From positions 1 through 64,000 of the forward strand of contig CAJUTQ010000013.1 in the NCBI GenBank assembly GCA_910589265.1: DNA of 64,000 bases. The letters run 5' to 3'. The DNA is from an uncultured Lachnospiraceae bacterium. Lineage in GTDB: Bacteria; Bacillota; Clostridia; Lachnospirales; Lachnospiraceae. Of the stretch, positions 54,623 to 64,000 are shown in pieces. A program made the position numbers and the translations under genes. Under the pieces are notes generated by a model. The model was not told the DNA's origin and did no database searches. It saw only the letters and a program-made list of their open reading frames with translations. Numbering within the stretch: the stretch's first letter is position 1; each line of letters begins with the position of its first letter.

Positions 54623-55912
54623 TTATTCCAAGTTCGCTTCCAGCATATTTTCAATAAAGATGCCGAATCCTTTTGTAGAATCCTGAACAAAAACGTGGGT
54701 TACTGCTCCTACAAATTTTCCATCTTGTATAATTGGACTGCCGCTCATACCCTGCACGATCCCTCCTGTTAAAGCTAAAAGGTTTTCATCCCTTACTTTA
54801 AATACAATTCCTTTGTTAATACTGTCTGCTGAATAGTCTACTTTTGTAATCTCAACATCATAATAAACAGGGGTACCATTTACACTGCATAAAATTTTTC
54901 CTGGTCCAAGTTTAATGTCTTGTTTTAGACAAATGGGAAGAGCTTCCTGTCCTACTTTATCAATAAGAAGAGAATTTCCACTTCCAAAAATTCCTCCATT
55001 TGTATTTTTCAGTATGGTTCCAAGGACATTCCCTTTTGCATAGTCTATGACTCCAGTCAGTTCCCCAGGGTTTCCACTTTCTCCTTTTATTACAGATACA
55101 ATTTCTGTATGATAAAGAAATCCTCCCTCCAGCTCCATGAGCTTTGATGTATCTACATCATTGATCCCATGGCCCAGTGCCCCAAAACCATTGAATTCAT
55201 CCAAAAAGGTCAGTGTTCCTATCCCCTGTGTATTATCTCTAACCCATATTCCAATTTTATACTCTTCTGGTGAAGTCTGTATAGGCATGACTTTTACTCC
55301 AAAACTTTCCTTACCTCTTCGAATGCCCAATACCGTCTCCTTCCCATTTGATTGATTAATTTTTTGAATGAGATCTTCTTTATTTTTTACTTCTTGTCCA
55401 TTTAATGTCTCAATATAGTCTCCGCTAAGAAGCAAATTATTAGCAGGTTCATAATTTATACCGTCCATTCCTCTTATCGTTCCTGTCCCAATAACTAAAA
55501 CACCCTTTGTTTTTACATAAATACCAATGGGAAGCCCTGCAGGAATCAGTTCCTTTTCTTCTATTACTTCCAGTTTCACATTTTTTAAAGGAATAATGCC
55601 AAAAAGCTTACATTGTATTTCGTACTCTCCTGTATTATCTCCTTTAATCGTTATAGAGTCTTTAAAGTTTAAATGAAGTTTATTTTTCGGTATGTTGGAT
55701 TTTGTAAAATCTCCTGCCTCTACTGTCTGCTCATAGACATCTCCTGATGCTGGGATTCCAAAACGTAAAGCCTGTTCTTTCCCTCCAATTATTCGAATCT
55801 CGTTAGGAAGTTTTGATTGTATTTGCAAGTATCCCATCACTGCCATAACCCCTATGCAGAGGACAATCATAACCTGCAATATTTTTTGATATATTTTTAA
55901 CTGTTTAGACAT
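54623..55912 (-). CDS. spoIVB: SpoIVB serine peptidase
   Basis: 429-aa forespore protease that triggers sigma-K processing in the mother cell in Bacillus. One membrane helix (~10-30), a PDZ domain (~130-210, IPAGLPIGIYVKTKGVLVIGTG...), then an S55 peptidase domain (~230-429) with HGINDVD (catalytic His region) and GGIVQGMSGSPIIQDGK (catalytic Ser). Intact and of normal length. Confidence 0.95.
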   Translation of the reverse strand: MSKQLKIYQKILQVMIVLCIGVMAVMGYLQIQSKLPNEIRIIGGKEQALRFGIPASGDVYEQTVEAGDFTKSNIPKNKLHLNFKDSITIKGDNTGEYEIQCKLFGIIPLKNVKLEVIEEKELIPAGLPIGIYVKTKGVLVIGTGTIRGMDGINYEPANNLLLSGDYIETLNGQEVKNKEDLIQKINQSNGKETVLGIRRGKESFGVKVMPIQTSPEEYKIGIWVRDNTQGIGTLTFLDEFNGFGALGHGINDVDTSKLMELEGGFLYHTEIVSVIKGESGNPGELTGVIDYAKGNVLGTILKNTNGGIFGSGNSLLIDKVGQEALPICLKQDIKLGPGKILCSVNGTPVYYDVEITKVDYSADSINKGIVFKVRDENLLALTGGIVQGMSGSPIIQDGKFVGAVTHVFVQDSTKGFGIFIENMLEANLE

Positions 55913-55981
55913 TCCTTCACATCCTTTGCAATAAAAAAGAATATACTACATAGTATATCCTCTTTTAGTATACGAAAAAAT

Positions 55982-57679
55982 TCAATTTTCACTCCATTTT
56001 CTTTTTGTTTTTGCTGCCAATTCTTTCATTTCTTTTGCATTCTGTAACACTGCTTCTGTAATTTCTACTCCTCCCAGCATTCTAGCAAGCTCTTCATCTG
56101 ATTTTTGCCCTTTCAAAGGCCAAATATGAGTTCTTGTCACTTTCTCTTCCACCCTCTTTTCAATTAAAAAGTGAGCATCTGCCATTGCAGCAATCTGAGG
56201 CAGATGAGTAATGCAAAGAATCTGATGATTTCTTCCAATGAGAGCAAGTTTCTCTGACACTTTCTGTGCTGTTCTTCCACTAATCCCCACATCAATCTCG
56301 TCAAAAATTAATGTAGGGATCTCATCTTTATCTGCCAATACTGTTTTTAATGCCAACATAATTCTAGAAAGTTCACCTCCTGAAGCTACTTCAGACAAAG
56401 GTTTTATTTTTTCTCCTGGATTTGTGGATATGAGAAATTCCACTTGATCATATCCCTTTGAAGAATAGTTTCCTTCCATAGAAGTAACTTGAATCTCAAA
56501 CTTTGCATCTAGAAAATTTAAGTCAACAAGTGCTTCCTTGATTTTTTTTGACATTTCCTTTGCATATTTTTTTCGGATACTAGAAAGCTTTTTGCAATTT
56601 TTTACAAGCTCTTCTTCCTCTTTTTGGGAAGACTTTTTTAATTCTTCCACATATTGACCATAATTATTTAATACTTCCAGTCTTTTTGTCCGCTCTTCTT
56701 TATATTTTAATATTTCCTCTATGTTATCCCCATATTTGCTTTTTAGCAAATTCAAAGTATCCAGCCTCTGTGCCGTTTCCATAAATATCTCCTGGGGAAA
56801 GTTCATATCTTCCATGTAATCTGTTACAGAACGATTAAAATCATTTAAGAGATGCTCAATCTCATCCAATTGGCCTTTCAAGCCTTCAAGGGCTTCGTCT
56901 AAATCTGCAATACCTCCCATATTTCGAAGAGCCCTTCCAATTCCTTCTCCTGCTGAATCAGCTCTTTCATAACCTGTATCAGCGTAAACAGCCGATAAAG
57001 CTTCTACTATTTTTTTGCTATTTTCCATTCTTTTGTAATCTTTTTCTAAAATAACATCTTCCCCTTCTTTTAGCTGGGCTTTTTCAATCTCCCCAATCTC
57101 AAATTCCATAAAGGAGATTTCCTTCCCCCTCTCACCTTCATCCATTGTCTCCTCTTTTAACTTTTCCTTCAGTTCTTTATACTTTTCAAAAGAATGTTTA
57201 CATTTCTCTTTATATTTTCCAATTTCTTCTTCACAATAGCTATCTAACAATTCTAAATGCTTTTTTTTATACAAAAGAGACTGGTGTTCGTGTTGGCCGT
57301 GAATATCAATAAGCGCTTGTGCAACTGCCCTCATTCTTGATGCTGTTACTGTCTCGCCATTGATTTTTCCTGTTGTCTTCCCTTGAAGCAATTTTCTCTG
57401 CATGATCACTAGATCCTCTTCCACTGAAATGTCAAAAGCCTCCATAGCCTTTCTCTCAGCAGAAGTTTCTAAGCGGAATACCAGCTCTACAAACGCCCCA
57501 TCCCCATGTTCCCCAAGGAATCCTTTTTGAGCCTTCCCCCCCAAGGCCAAATTTACAGAACCAATGAGTATGGATTTTCCAGCCCCTGTCTCCCCTGTTA
57601 AAATATTTAATCCCTTTTCAAAAGAAACCTCTATCTCGTCAATGAGTGCCAAATTTTTAACATGTATACTTTCTAGCAT
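55982..57679 (-). CDS. recN: DNA repair protein RecN
   Basis: 565-aa SMC-like ATPase that acts early in double-strand-break repair. Walker A is GETGAGKSI (~30-38). A coiled coil spans ~155-370, and the ABC signature LSEVASGGELSRIMLALK with Walker B TLIFDEIDVGISG follows near the C terminus. Standard length; seven bases after argR, as in many Firmicutes. Confidence 0.95.
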   Translation of the reverse strand: MLESIHVKNLALIDEIEVSFEKGLNILTGETGAGKSILIGSVNLALGGKAQKGFLGEHGDGAFVELVFRLETSAERKAMEAFDISVEEDLVIMQRKLLQGKTTGKINGETVTASRMRAVAQALIDIHGQHEHQSLLYKKKHLELLDSYCEEEIGKYKEKCKHSFEKYKELKEKLKEETMDEGERGKEISFMEFEIGEIEKAQLKEGEDVILEKDYKRMENSKKIVEALSAVYADTGYERADSAGEGIGRALRNMGGIADLDEALEGLKGQLDEIEHLLNDFNRSVTDYMEDMNFPQEIFMETAQRLDTLNLLKSKYGDNIEEILKYKEERTKRLEVLNNYGQYVEELKKSSQKEEEELVKNCKKLSSIRKKYAKEMSKKIKEALVDLNFLDAKFEIQVTSMEGNYSSKGYDQVEFLISTNPGEKIKPLSEVASGGELSRIMLALKTVLADKDEIPTLIFDEIDVGISGRTAQKVSEKLALIGRNHQILCITHLPQIAAMADAHFLIEKRVEEKVTRTHIWPLKGQKSDEELARMLGGVEITEAVLQNAKEMKELAAKTKRKWSEN

Positions 57680-57685
57680 GTTCTC

Positions 57686-58141
57686 TCACCTCTGTTCCAT
57701 CAATTTTTCCAGTTTCTCTATCATTCTATTTGTATCGTCCATTGTTCTCACTGCACACATAATTGTATCGTCCCCCGCAATGCATCCTGCGATTTCCTCT
57801 AATTGAATGGCATCAAGGGCAGTCGCAGCAGCCATGGCCATTCCAGGTACTGTTTTTATTACCAAAATGTTCTGGGCCATCTCCATAGATACAACCCCCT
57901 CTTTTAACACTCTTATATATGCCTCCTCCATTGGCTGCCTTTGTTTTTCCACAATACTATATTTCTGTTTTTTACCCTTGACTGGAACTTTGGAAAGCTT
58001 TAGCTCTCGAATATCTCTGGATATTGTTGTCTGTGTTACGTTAAATCCAGCTTCTTTTAGCCGCCTTGCTAATTCCTCTTGTGTCTCTATATCAAATTTC
58101 TCAATAAATTCCACAATTTTCTCATGTCTTTTCTTTTTCAT
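57686..58141 (-). CDS. argR: Arginine repressor
   Basis: 151 aa: N-terminal winged helix (HEKIVEFIEKFDIETQEELARRLKEAGFNVTQTTISRDIRELKL) and C-terminal arginine-binding hexamerisation domain (NILVIKTVPGMAMAAATALDAI, CIAGDDTIMCAVR, with the GDDT ligand motif). It represses arginine biosynthesis genes. The nadK-argR-recN order is conserved in Clostridia. Confidence 0.95.
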   Translation of the reverse strand: MKKKRHEKIVEFIEKFDIETQEELARRLKEAGFNVTQTTISRDIRELKLSKVPVKGKKQKYSIVEKQRQPMEEAYIRVLKEGVVSMEMAQNILVIKTVPGMAMAAATALDAIQLEEIAGCIAGDDTIMCAVRTMDDTNRMIEKLEKLMEQR

Positions 58142-58158
58142 TTCCTATGATCCATACC

Positions 58159-58989
58159 CTAATCACTTAATTTTCTGCGGAGTACTTCTACAAAACTTTC
58201 TTTACTTAATTTTATCATTTTTACTTCCTGATTAGACATACCTATGAATACCTTACTTCCATCTGTCAAAAAAGCCTTTCTATTTCCATCAAAAATAGCC
58301 TCCACGCTTCCTCTGTCCATCTTTTCATCCTTTTTTACTTCTACCTGAATTTCATCTTCTGGGGACAAGATAATGCTTCTCCCATTAAGAGTATGGGGAC
58401 AAATAGGAGTAATAACAATCAATTTAGCTCTGGGATCCACAATAGGCCCTCCTGCTGACAGGCTATAGCCTGTAGAACCTGTTGGCGTAGAGATGATCAC
58501 TCCATCTGCACTATATGTATTTAATAATTGGTTATTTACATAAATACTATAATGGATAATACGTAAGCTTCCACCTCTTGTTATAACAATATCATTCCAT
58601 GCATTTCCCTGAAAAATAAACTCATTGTTTGAAAAAATACGACCTTTTAGCATCATTCTTTTTTCAATTCTATATTCATCTTTCAAAAGGCAATGGAGTG
58701 CTGGAATGATTTGTGACTTTTCCACCTCCGCCAAATAGCCAAGAGTTCCTAAATTCACTCCAAGAAGAGGTATCCCCTTATCTGCCACAGCACCTGCAGC
58801 TTGAATTAATGTCCCATCTCCTCCAATGACAATGACGCAGTCTGTGTCTTCTGGCACATCTTCCTTATCCATACAAGATATATTTCTCGTACATTTCCTT
58901 CCATGAGAAATGAAGTATTGTTCTAACATCTTTGTTACTGCCAGCTCTTTATCCTTTGCATCATTTGTTACTACATGAAATTTTTGCAT
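58159..58989 (-). CDS. nadK: NAD kinase
   Basis: 276-aa enzyme making NADP from NAD and ATP. Motifs are VIGGDGTLIQAA (GGDG) and the second conserved block STPTGSTGYSLSAGGPIV, followed by TPICPHTLNGRSIIL. Standard fold and length; cytosolic. Between tlyA and argR. Confidence 0.95.
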   Translation of the reverse strand: MQKFHVVTNDAKDKELAVTKMLEQYFISHGRKCTRNISCMDKEDVPEDTDCVIVIGGDGTLIQAAGAVADKGIPLLGVNLGTLGYLAEVEKSQIIPALHCLLKDEYRIEKRMMLKGRIFSNNEFIFQGNAWNDIVITRGGSLRIIHYSIYVNNQLLNTYSADGVIISTPTGSTGYSLSAGGPIVDPRAKLIVITPICPHTLNGRSIILSPEDEIQVEVKKDEKMDRGSVEAIFDGNRKAFLTDGSKVFIGMSNQEVKMIKLSKESFVEVLRRKLSD

Positions 58990-59016
58990 ATTTTTATACT
59001 CATGCCTTTCTCTGCC

Positions 59017-59820
59017 TTAAGCCAAGTCTTTGTGGGCTATGGCAACAATCTCCTCTGCTTTTTGAATATGCCCATCTCCCTCTCCCTTTTGCATGAAAAG
59101 CAAATATTCTATATTTCCTTCTGGTCCTTTAACAGGTGAGTAATCCAGTCCCAAAAAGCAAAAGCCTGTGATATTGGCATAACTCCTAACTTTTTCTATG
59201 ACTTGTATATGTACTTGTGGATCCTTTACAACTCCCTTTTTCCCTACTTTTTCCCTGCCTGCCTCAAATTGAGGTTTAATAAGACAGACTATCTGCCCCT
59301 GGTCTTTTAAAAGACTGTATGCTGGCTCTAATATTTTTAAAAGAGAAATAAAAGAAACATCCACAGATACAAAATCCACTTCGTCCTCTATATCCTCCTT
59401 AACCATATAACGGAAATTTGTTTTCTCCATACAGATTACTCTCTTATCCTGACGAAGACTCCATGCCAGCTGTCCATATCCTACATCAATAGAATATACT
59501 TTTGAAGCGCCGTTTTGCAGCATACAATCTGTAAACCCTCCTGTCGAAGCCCCAACATCCATACAAATTTTATTTTTTAAAGTAATAGGAAAAACAGAGA
59601 GTGCCTTTTCCAGCTTTAGACCTCCTCTGCTTACATATTGGAAAGGTTTCCCCTTTACCTCTATATGAATCCCCTCTTCTGGAAAAAAGGAGCCAGCTTT
59701 TTCCTCTCTCTGACCGTTGACAAAAACATTTCCTGACATGAGAATTGCCTTTGCATTTTCCCTAGATTTTGCAAAACCTTGCTTCACTAAAATAATATCC
59801 AAACGTTCTTTCCTATTCAT
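59017..59820 (-). CDS. tlyA: TlyA-family rRNA methyltransferase
   Basis: 267 aa. An N-terminal S4 RNA-binding domain (RLDIILVKQGFAKSRENAKAILMSGNVFVNG) joins an FtsJ-like methyltransferase domain with SAM motif DVGASTGGFTDCMLQNGA and later DFVSVDVSFISL. TlyA enzymes 2'-O-methylate 16S and 23S rRNA in other bacteria and affect capreomycin sensitivity. Gene order dxs-tlyA-nadK is conserved in Clostridia. Confidence 0.93.
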   Translation of the reverse strand: MNRKERLDIILVKQGFAKSRENAKAILMSGNVFVNGQREEKAGSFFPEEGIHIEVKGKPFQYVSRGGLKLEKALSVFPITLKNKICMDVGASTGGFTDCMLQNGASKVYSIDVGYGQLAWSLRQDKRVICMEKTNFRYMVKEDIEDEVDFVSVDVSFISLLKILEPAYSLLKDQGQIVCLIKPQFEAGREKVGKKGVVKDPQVHIQVIEKVRSYANITGFCFLGLDYSPVKGPEGNIEYLLFMQKGEGDGHIQKAEEIVAIAHKDLA

Positions 59821-59890
59821 AGCTATGCCTTTCTCCCAGCCTGCAAACCTTGGACTCTAGGCAGAAGTTTACCCCTTTCCTTTTTATCTT

Positions 59891-61753
59891 TTATAAACTT
59901 ACATATTGAGCAATAATCTGCTTTACAATGGATTCTTTGTCAATTCCTGCTTCTCTTTTTAGTACATCTACATTTCCATGCTCAATATAAGCATCCCCAA
60001 TAGCTATAGGAAGTACCTTTGCTGGAAGATCACTTGTTTCTACATAGGTAAGTACCTTTTCTCCAAATCCGCCGCTTTGTACATTTTCTTCCATTGTTAC
60101 TACCAGTTTATGCCTTCTAGCTCCTTCATAAACGGCTTCCTCATCCATGGGTTTAACAAACCTGGCATTGACAAGGCTGCAAGAATACCCTCTTTCTTTT
60201 AAATCTTCCCGTACTTCTTTTGCTGTCTTTACCATACTGCCCACTGCAAATAATAGAATGTCTTCTTCCTCGTAAAGACATTCACATCGACCGTACTCAA
60301 TAGGTTTACGAAATTCCTTTAGTCCATCATAAGCTTCTCCTCTTGGATATCTTACCGCAATAGGAGATTGAAATTCCACAGCATATTTCATCATGTCAGA
60401 AAGTTCCCACTTGTTTTTTGGTGCCATTATCGTCATATTAGGAATGGAAGATAGGTAAGATAAATCAAATAGACCTTGGTGGGTTTCTCCATCACTTCCT
60501 ACTAGCCCTGCTCTGTCAATAGCAAAAACAACTGGAAGATTCTGAATACAAACATCATGGAGAATTTGATCATAAGCTCTTTGCAGAAAGGAAGAATACA
60601 CAGCTACAACAGGTTTTAATCCCCCTGCTGCCAGTCCAGCTGCAAAAGTAACTCCATGTTCTTCCGCAATTCCCACATCAAAAAATCGATCAGGATATCT
60701 CTCCTGGAACCTGTTTAGTCCTGTCCCCTCTGGCATAGCGGCTGTAATAGCCACTAGGTTCTTGTTATTTCTTCCAAGCCTTACCATCACTGATGAGAAG
60801 ACGTCTGTATAATTTGCCTTCTTTTTTTTCGATATAGGAAGTCCTGTCTCCTTATCAAAGGGCTCTGCGCCATGAAGCCTTGCCGGATGCCTCTCTGCTG
60901 GGGCATATCCCTTTCCTTTTTTTGTGAGAACGTGAATGAGAACCGCCCTTTTCATTCTTTTGGCTTTTTTTAATATTTTCTGCATCTCCTCTATATTATG
61001 TCCATCTACAGGTCCTAAATAGGTTATGCCCAAATCTTCGAACCACATCCCATTGAGAACAAGCTGTTTAAAACTGCTTTTATATTTTTTCAATAATTCC
61101 ACCACTGCTCCACCATTGGGAATATGATTCAAAGCATTTTCCAAACCCATTTTAAAATCTGTATAAGGCTCAGCAGTTCTTATACTTTGCAAATATCTGG
61201 ATACTCCTCCCACATTTTCTGAAATAGACATATTATTGTCATTTAATAGAATAATAAAATTTGTCTCCAGTCTGGCTGCGTTATTTAATGCCTCATAAGC
61301 CATTCCCCCAGTAAGCGCCCCATCTCCAATGATCGAAACAACATGGTGGTTTTCACCTTTTATGTCCCTTGCCTTCACCAATCCTAAGCCTGCCGAGATA
61401 GAGGTGGAGCTATGGCCTGTATCAAAAGCATCGCAGTCGCTTTCCTTTCTTTTTGGAAAGCCGCTCATTCCTCCAAATTTACGCAAGGCATCAAATCCAT
61501 CTCTCCTCCCTGTCAGCAATTTGTGAGTATAAGACTGATGCCCCACGTCAAATATAATCCGATCTTCTGGAAGATGAAAGGAAAGATGTATGGCCATGGT
61601 AAGTTCCACTGCTCCTAAGTTAGAACCTAAATGCCCTCCAGTAACACTAATTTTATCTATCAGAAATTCTCTTATCTCCTGTGCCAGTTCCTGGTACAAC
61701 TCCTTTTCAATTTTTTTAATATCATTAGTTTGGTTAATACGGTCTAAAACCAT
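59891..61753 (-). CDS. dxs: 1-deoxy-D-xylulose-5-phosphate synthase
   Basis: 620-aa thiamine-diphosphate enzyme, first step of the MEP isoprenoid pathway. The TPP-binding motif is GDGALTGGMAYEALNNAA (~150-165) with NDNNMSIS. The pyrimidine domain includes GIAEEHGVTFAAGLA and DRAGLVGSDGETHQG, and a C-terminal transketolase domain follows. 11 bp after ispA. Confidence 0.96.
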   Translation of the reverse strand: MVLDRINQTNDIKKIEKELYQELAQEIREFLIDKISVTGGHLGSNLGAVELTMAIHLSFHLPEDRIIFDVGHQSYTHKLLTGRRDGFDALRKFGGMSGFPKRKESDCDAFDTGHSSTSISAGLGLVKARDIKGENHHVVSIIGDGALTGGMAYEALNNAARLETNFIILLNDNNMSISENVGGVSRYLQSIRTAEPYTDFKMGLENALNHIPNGGAVVELLKKYKSSFKQLVLNGMWFEDLGITYLGPVDGHNIEEMQKILKKAKRMKRAVLIHVLTKKGKGYAPAERHPARLHGAEPFDKETGLPISKKKKANYTDVFSSVMVRLGRNNKNLVAITAAMPEGTGLNRFQERYPDRFFDVGIAEEHGVTFAAGLAAGGLKPVVAVYSSFLQRAYDQILHDVCIQNLPVVFAIDRAGLVGSDGETHQGLFDLSYLSSIPNMTIMAPKNKWELSDMMKYAVEFQSPIAVRYPRGEAYDGLKEFRKPIEYGRCECLYEEEDILLFAVGSMVKTAKEVREDLKERGYSCSLVNARFVKPMDEEAVYEGARRHKLVVTMEENVQSGGFGEKVLTYVETSDLPAKVLPIAIGDAYIEHGNVDVLKREAGIDKESIVKQIIAQYVSL

Positions 61754-61764
61754 GCCTTATCTCC

Positions 61765-62658
61765 TTACTTTTCCCTGTTGATCAAGTATTCTGTCAGCTG
61801 TTCTAGAAACAAGTTCCTTGCTGGAAAAGACTGCAGCCTTTTAATTGCCCTTTGGGACAAACTAGCAACGTCCTTCTTTGCCTTGTGAATTCCTTCCATT
61901 GTGACATAAGTTTGTTTCCTGTTCTTTTCATCACTGCCAATAGGTTTTCCTAATACTTCCTCTGTGCTAATCACATCCAGAATATCGTCCTGGATTTGAA
62001 AGGCCATACCAATATCCTGCGCCGTCTCCCCAATATCTTTCACTTCTTTGGTGGAAGCTCCTGCCAATACGGCCCCAATCTCCATGGCTGACTGAATTAA
62101 AGCGCCTGTCTTAAAACGGTGGATAAACATAAGCCTTTCCCTTGTAAAGGTTTCTTTCATTCCCTGAGATTCCACATCTGCGCTTTGCCCTCCAATCATC
62201 CCATAAATTCCTCCATGTTTGCTTAAAATTTTAAGGGCCCTGGCCACCTTCTCTATGTCTTCTTCCATGTCAAAGGCTTTACACGCTGTTTCAAAGGCAT
62301 AATTCAAAAGCCCGTCTCCTGCCAGTACAGCCATTCCTTCACCATATACTACATGAGTTGTCTTTCTTCCTCTGCGGTACTCATCATTATCCATTGCTGG
62401 CAAATCATCATGGACAAGGGAATAGGTATGGAGCATCTCTATGGCAGCCATAAAAGGTTCTATCAAGCTCCCTTTCCCCTGAAACAGTCGGTATGTCTCC
62501 TCCATAAGCATAGGCCTAAGCCGTTTTCCCCCTGCCTGAATACTATAGTTCATAGCCTCTATGACAGTTCTCTGATATCCTTTTGCCTTAGGCATATAAG
62601 CTTCTATAATTCTTTCGATTTTCTCAGTGCGTCCTGCCAGCTCTTCCTTAAAATTCAT
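61765..62658 (-). CDS. ispA: Polyprenyl (farnesyl) diphosphate synthase
   Basis: About 297-aa trans-prenyltransferase. The first Asp-rich motif is DDLPAMDND (~85), the second DDILDVISTEEVLGKP (~228), with GGKRLRPML near the start. It condenses IPP with DMAPP/GPP, giving farnesyl-PP for quinones, bactoprenol and other products. Start 62658 is set by GGAG ten bases upstream; it overlaps the xseB end by 11 bp, coupling the two genes. Confidence 0.94.
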   Translation of the reverse strand: MNFKEELAGRTEKIERIIEAYMPKAKGYQRTVIEAMNYSIQAGGKRLRPMLMEETYRLFQGKGSLIEPFMAAIEMLHTYSLVHDDLPAMDNDEYRRGRKTTHVVYGEGMAVLAGDGLLNYAFETACKAFDMEEDIEKVARALKILSKHGGIYGMIGGQSADVESQGMKETFTRERLMFIHRFKTGALIQSAMEIGAVLAGASTKEVKDIGETAQDIGMAFQIQDDILDVISTEEVLGKPIGSDEKNRKQTYVTMEGIHKAKKDVASLSQRAIKRLQSFPARNLFLEQLTEYLINREK

Positions 62659-62869
62659 CCAAATCTCCTTTTTCATTGATGACTAAAATTTTCTGTTCTA
62701 CCTCATCAATTTTCTGATTGCAGTATTTTACTAGTTTCATTCCCTCTTCATATATTTTGAAAGATTCCTCCAGTGAAATATCCTCTGCCTCCAGCTGGTT
62801 AATGGAATTTTCCAGGGACGCAAACGCTTTTTCTAATGACATAGGTTCTTTCTCCTTATTTTCCTCCAT
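62648..62869 (-). CDS. xseB: Exodeoxyribonuclease VII small subunit
   Basis: 73-aa helical protein (SLEKAFASLENSINQLEAEDISLEESFKIYEEGMKLVKYCNQKIDEVEQKI), a typical XseB. It binds the large subunit in multiple copies to form the single-strand exonuclease. Start overlaps the xseA stop by 14 bp and end overlaps ispA. Confidence 0.95.
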   Translation of the reverse strand: MEENKEKEPMSLEKAFASLENSINQLEAEDISLEESFKIYEEGMKLVKYCNQKIDEVEQKILVINEKGDLDEF

Positions 62870-64000
62870 TCCTCTCTCCTTTTATCTCTTTTTGTTGAAT
62901 CTTTTCCAGCACTTTTGCCTTTATTCTGCCATTTTTCACGTCAATAAAAAGAGGTTGTCCAATCTGAACCTGATCCACATCATAAATGGTCTTTCCATCT
63001 TGTGAGGCCACATAGGAAAAACCCTGGCTTAGCTTCAAAAGAGGAGATAAACCTCTAAGACGCTCTCCATAAATGGCTAACTGATGCCTTTTATTTTCCA
63101 GCTTTTGTACCATCATCCTCGTGATTTTTTCTTCCATATCCCCTGCATACATCTTTTTTTCTCTCAGCTGATTTTCAGGACTTACGTGAGCCAGCTTCAA
63201 CTGAAATCTTTCAAGAGCTGACCTTTTTTCTCCCATATGTCTTATGAGAAGATTTCTCATTCTATCTGCATATTCTGCAATCTGAGAAGCACAGTCAAAA
63301 TAACGAAATACAGCTAATTCTGCTGCTGCCGAAGGAGTGGGAGCCCTTAAATCTGCTACAAAATCTGCTATGGTTGTATCTGTCTCATGGCCTACAGCTG
63401 AAATGATAGGAATGGTACAATCAAAAATTGCCCTTGCTACTCCTTCCTCATTAAAAGCCCATAAGTCTTCCATAGAGCCTCCCCCTCTTCCCACTATGAT
63501 TACATCCACTCCTATATGCTCCAATGCCCGGATCCCATTCATAATGCTTTCACAAGCCCCCTCCCCCTGCACTTTTGCTGGATATAAAATGATTTGAACA
63601 TGAGGGTTTCTTCTTGTGGAAATTTGGATAATATCCTGAATTGCTGCCCCTGTTTTTGCTGTTACTACTCCAAGTCTTTGAATAAACAAAGGAATTTCTT
63701 GTTTATATTCCTTTGCAAACATTCCCATTTCTTCCAATTCCTTTTTTAGCTGTGCATACCGCTCATAGAGGATCCCCTCTCCATCCAACTGAATTTTATA
63801 AGCATAAAGCTGGTATTTTCCATCTCTTTCATAAACGTCGATTGTTCCCCCTACAATAATCTCCTGGCCTTCTTTCATTTGAAAAGAAAGACCTTTACGA
63901 TTTCCTGCAAACATCACACATGCTATAGCTCCTTTGACATCTTTTAGAGTAAAATAAATATGTCCAGAAGAGTGATATTTTACATTGGATGCCTCTCCTT
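62856..64000 (-). CDS. xseA: Exodeoxyribonuclease VII large subunit, N terminus cut by window edge
   Basis: About 381 codons are visible. The OB-fold end (NVKYHSSGHIYFTLKDVKGAIACVMFAGNRKG) is seen at the window edge and reads on past the Met at 63917, so the true start is beyond 64000. The catalytic domain (~ELEEMGMFAKEYKQEIP to AVGHETDTTIADFVADLRAPTPSAAAELA) and helical C-terminal part (LSQGFSYVASQDGKTI) are intact. With xseB it degrades single-stranded DNA. First gene of the visible xse-isp-dxs block. Confidence 0.95.
   Translation of the reverse strand, partial: GEASNVKYHSSGHIYFTLKDVKGAIACVMFAGNRKGLSFQMKEGQEIIVGGTIDVYERDGKYQLYAYKIQLDGEGILYERYAQLKKELEEMGMFAKEYKQEIPLFIQRLGVVTAKTGAAIQDIIQISTRRNPHVQIILYPAKVQGEGACESIMNGIRALEHIGVDVIIVGRGGGSMEDLWAFNEEGVARAIFDCTIPIISAVGHETDTTIADFVADLRAPTPSAAAELAVFRYFDCASQIAEYADRMRNLLIRHMGEKRSALERFQLKLAHVSPENQLREKKMYAGDMEEKITRMMVQKLENKRHQLAIYGERLRGLSPLLKLSQGFSYVASQDGKTIYDVDQVQIGQPLFIDVKNGRIKAKVLEKIQQKEIKGERNGGK

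Overview
The window is low-GC, Gram-positive chromosomal DNA. Gene content and order point to an anaerobic, spore-forming Firmicute of the class Clostridia, most likely the family Lachnospiraceae. The evidence is the sporulation genes spo0A, spoIVB and sigH, a pyruvate phosphate dikinase, a single-chain glycyl-tRNA synthetase, a DOXP isoprenoid pathway, a cysteine T-box, and the classic blocks cysE-cysS-mrnC-rlmB-sigH and xseA-xseB-ispA-dxs-tlyA-nadK-argR-recN-spoIVB-spo0A. I cannot name the species.

Bases 1-12,300 are accessory DNA. They hold the end of an ECF sigma factor, a DUF4179 anti-sigma-type gene broken by one in-frame TAG, and IS3 transposase fragments. Next come relics of an integrative element (tnpV, an excisionase-like HTH gene, a cysteine-rich KTR gene), all decayed. 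Among these relics sits an apparently intact module: response regulator, sensor kinase, ABC ATPase and FtsX-type permease, resembling Bce-type peptide-antibiotic resistance systems. At 9.1-11.9 kb a four-gene operon on the minus strand looks like an ABC-three-component (ABC-3C) conflict system. Its first gene is a tiny single-pass membrane protein whose cytosolic tail carries the same Asn/Gly-rich motif as the N terminus of the next gene product. That arrangement resembles amyloid-signalling effector/receptor pairs and is the best candidate here for an undescribed system.

Bases 12.3-33.2 kb are mostly housekeeping: ppdK, an orphan VanS-like kinase, glyS, a lipoprotein, recO, a YqzL-like gene, era, a DUF4349 lipoprotein, an M16C protease, leuS and an EF-G-like GTPase on the minus strand. 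The plus-strand operon aroF-tyrA-aroA follows and makes chorismate precursors and tyrosine.

Bases 33.2-45.4 kb carry a membrane protein, a PilZ protein, an ibrB/ibrA-like pair, a GC-rich possibly structured RNA region, tRNA-Leu and tRNA-Thr, a DMT transporter, the sigH-rlmB-mrnC-cysS-cysE operon behind a cysteine T-box, a GNAT protein, ispF and pyrF.

Bases 45.5-48.6 kb hold a protein built from about 22 near-identical 10-residue repeats and a dead IS110-family element whose non-coding end may have encoded a bridge RNA.

Bases 48.6-64 kb carry a TPR lipoprotein, an unrecognised small protein, a MecA-like penicillin-binding protein, glgA, and the conserved block from spo0A back to xseA, which runs off the right edge.
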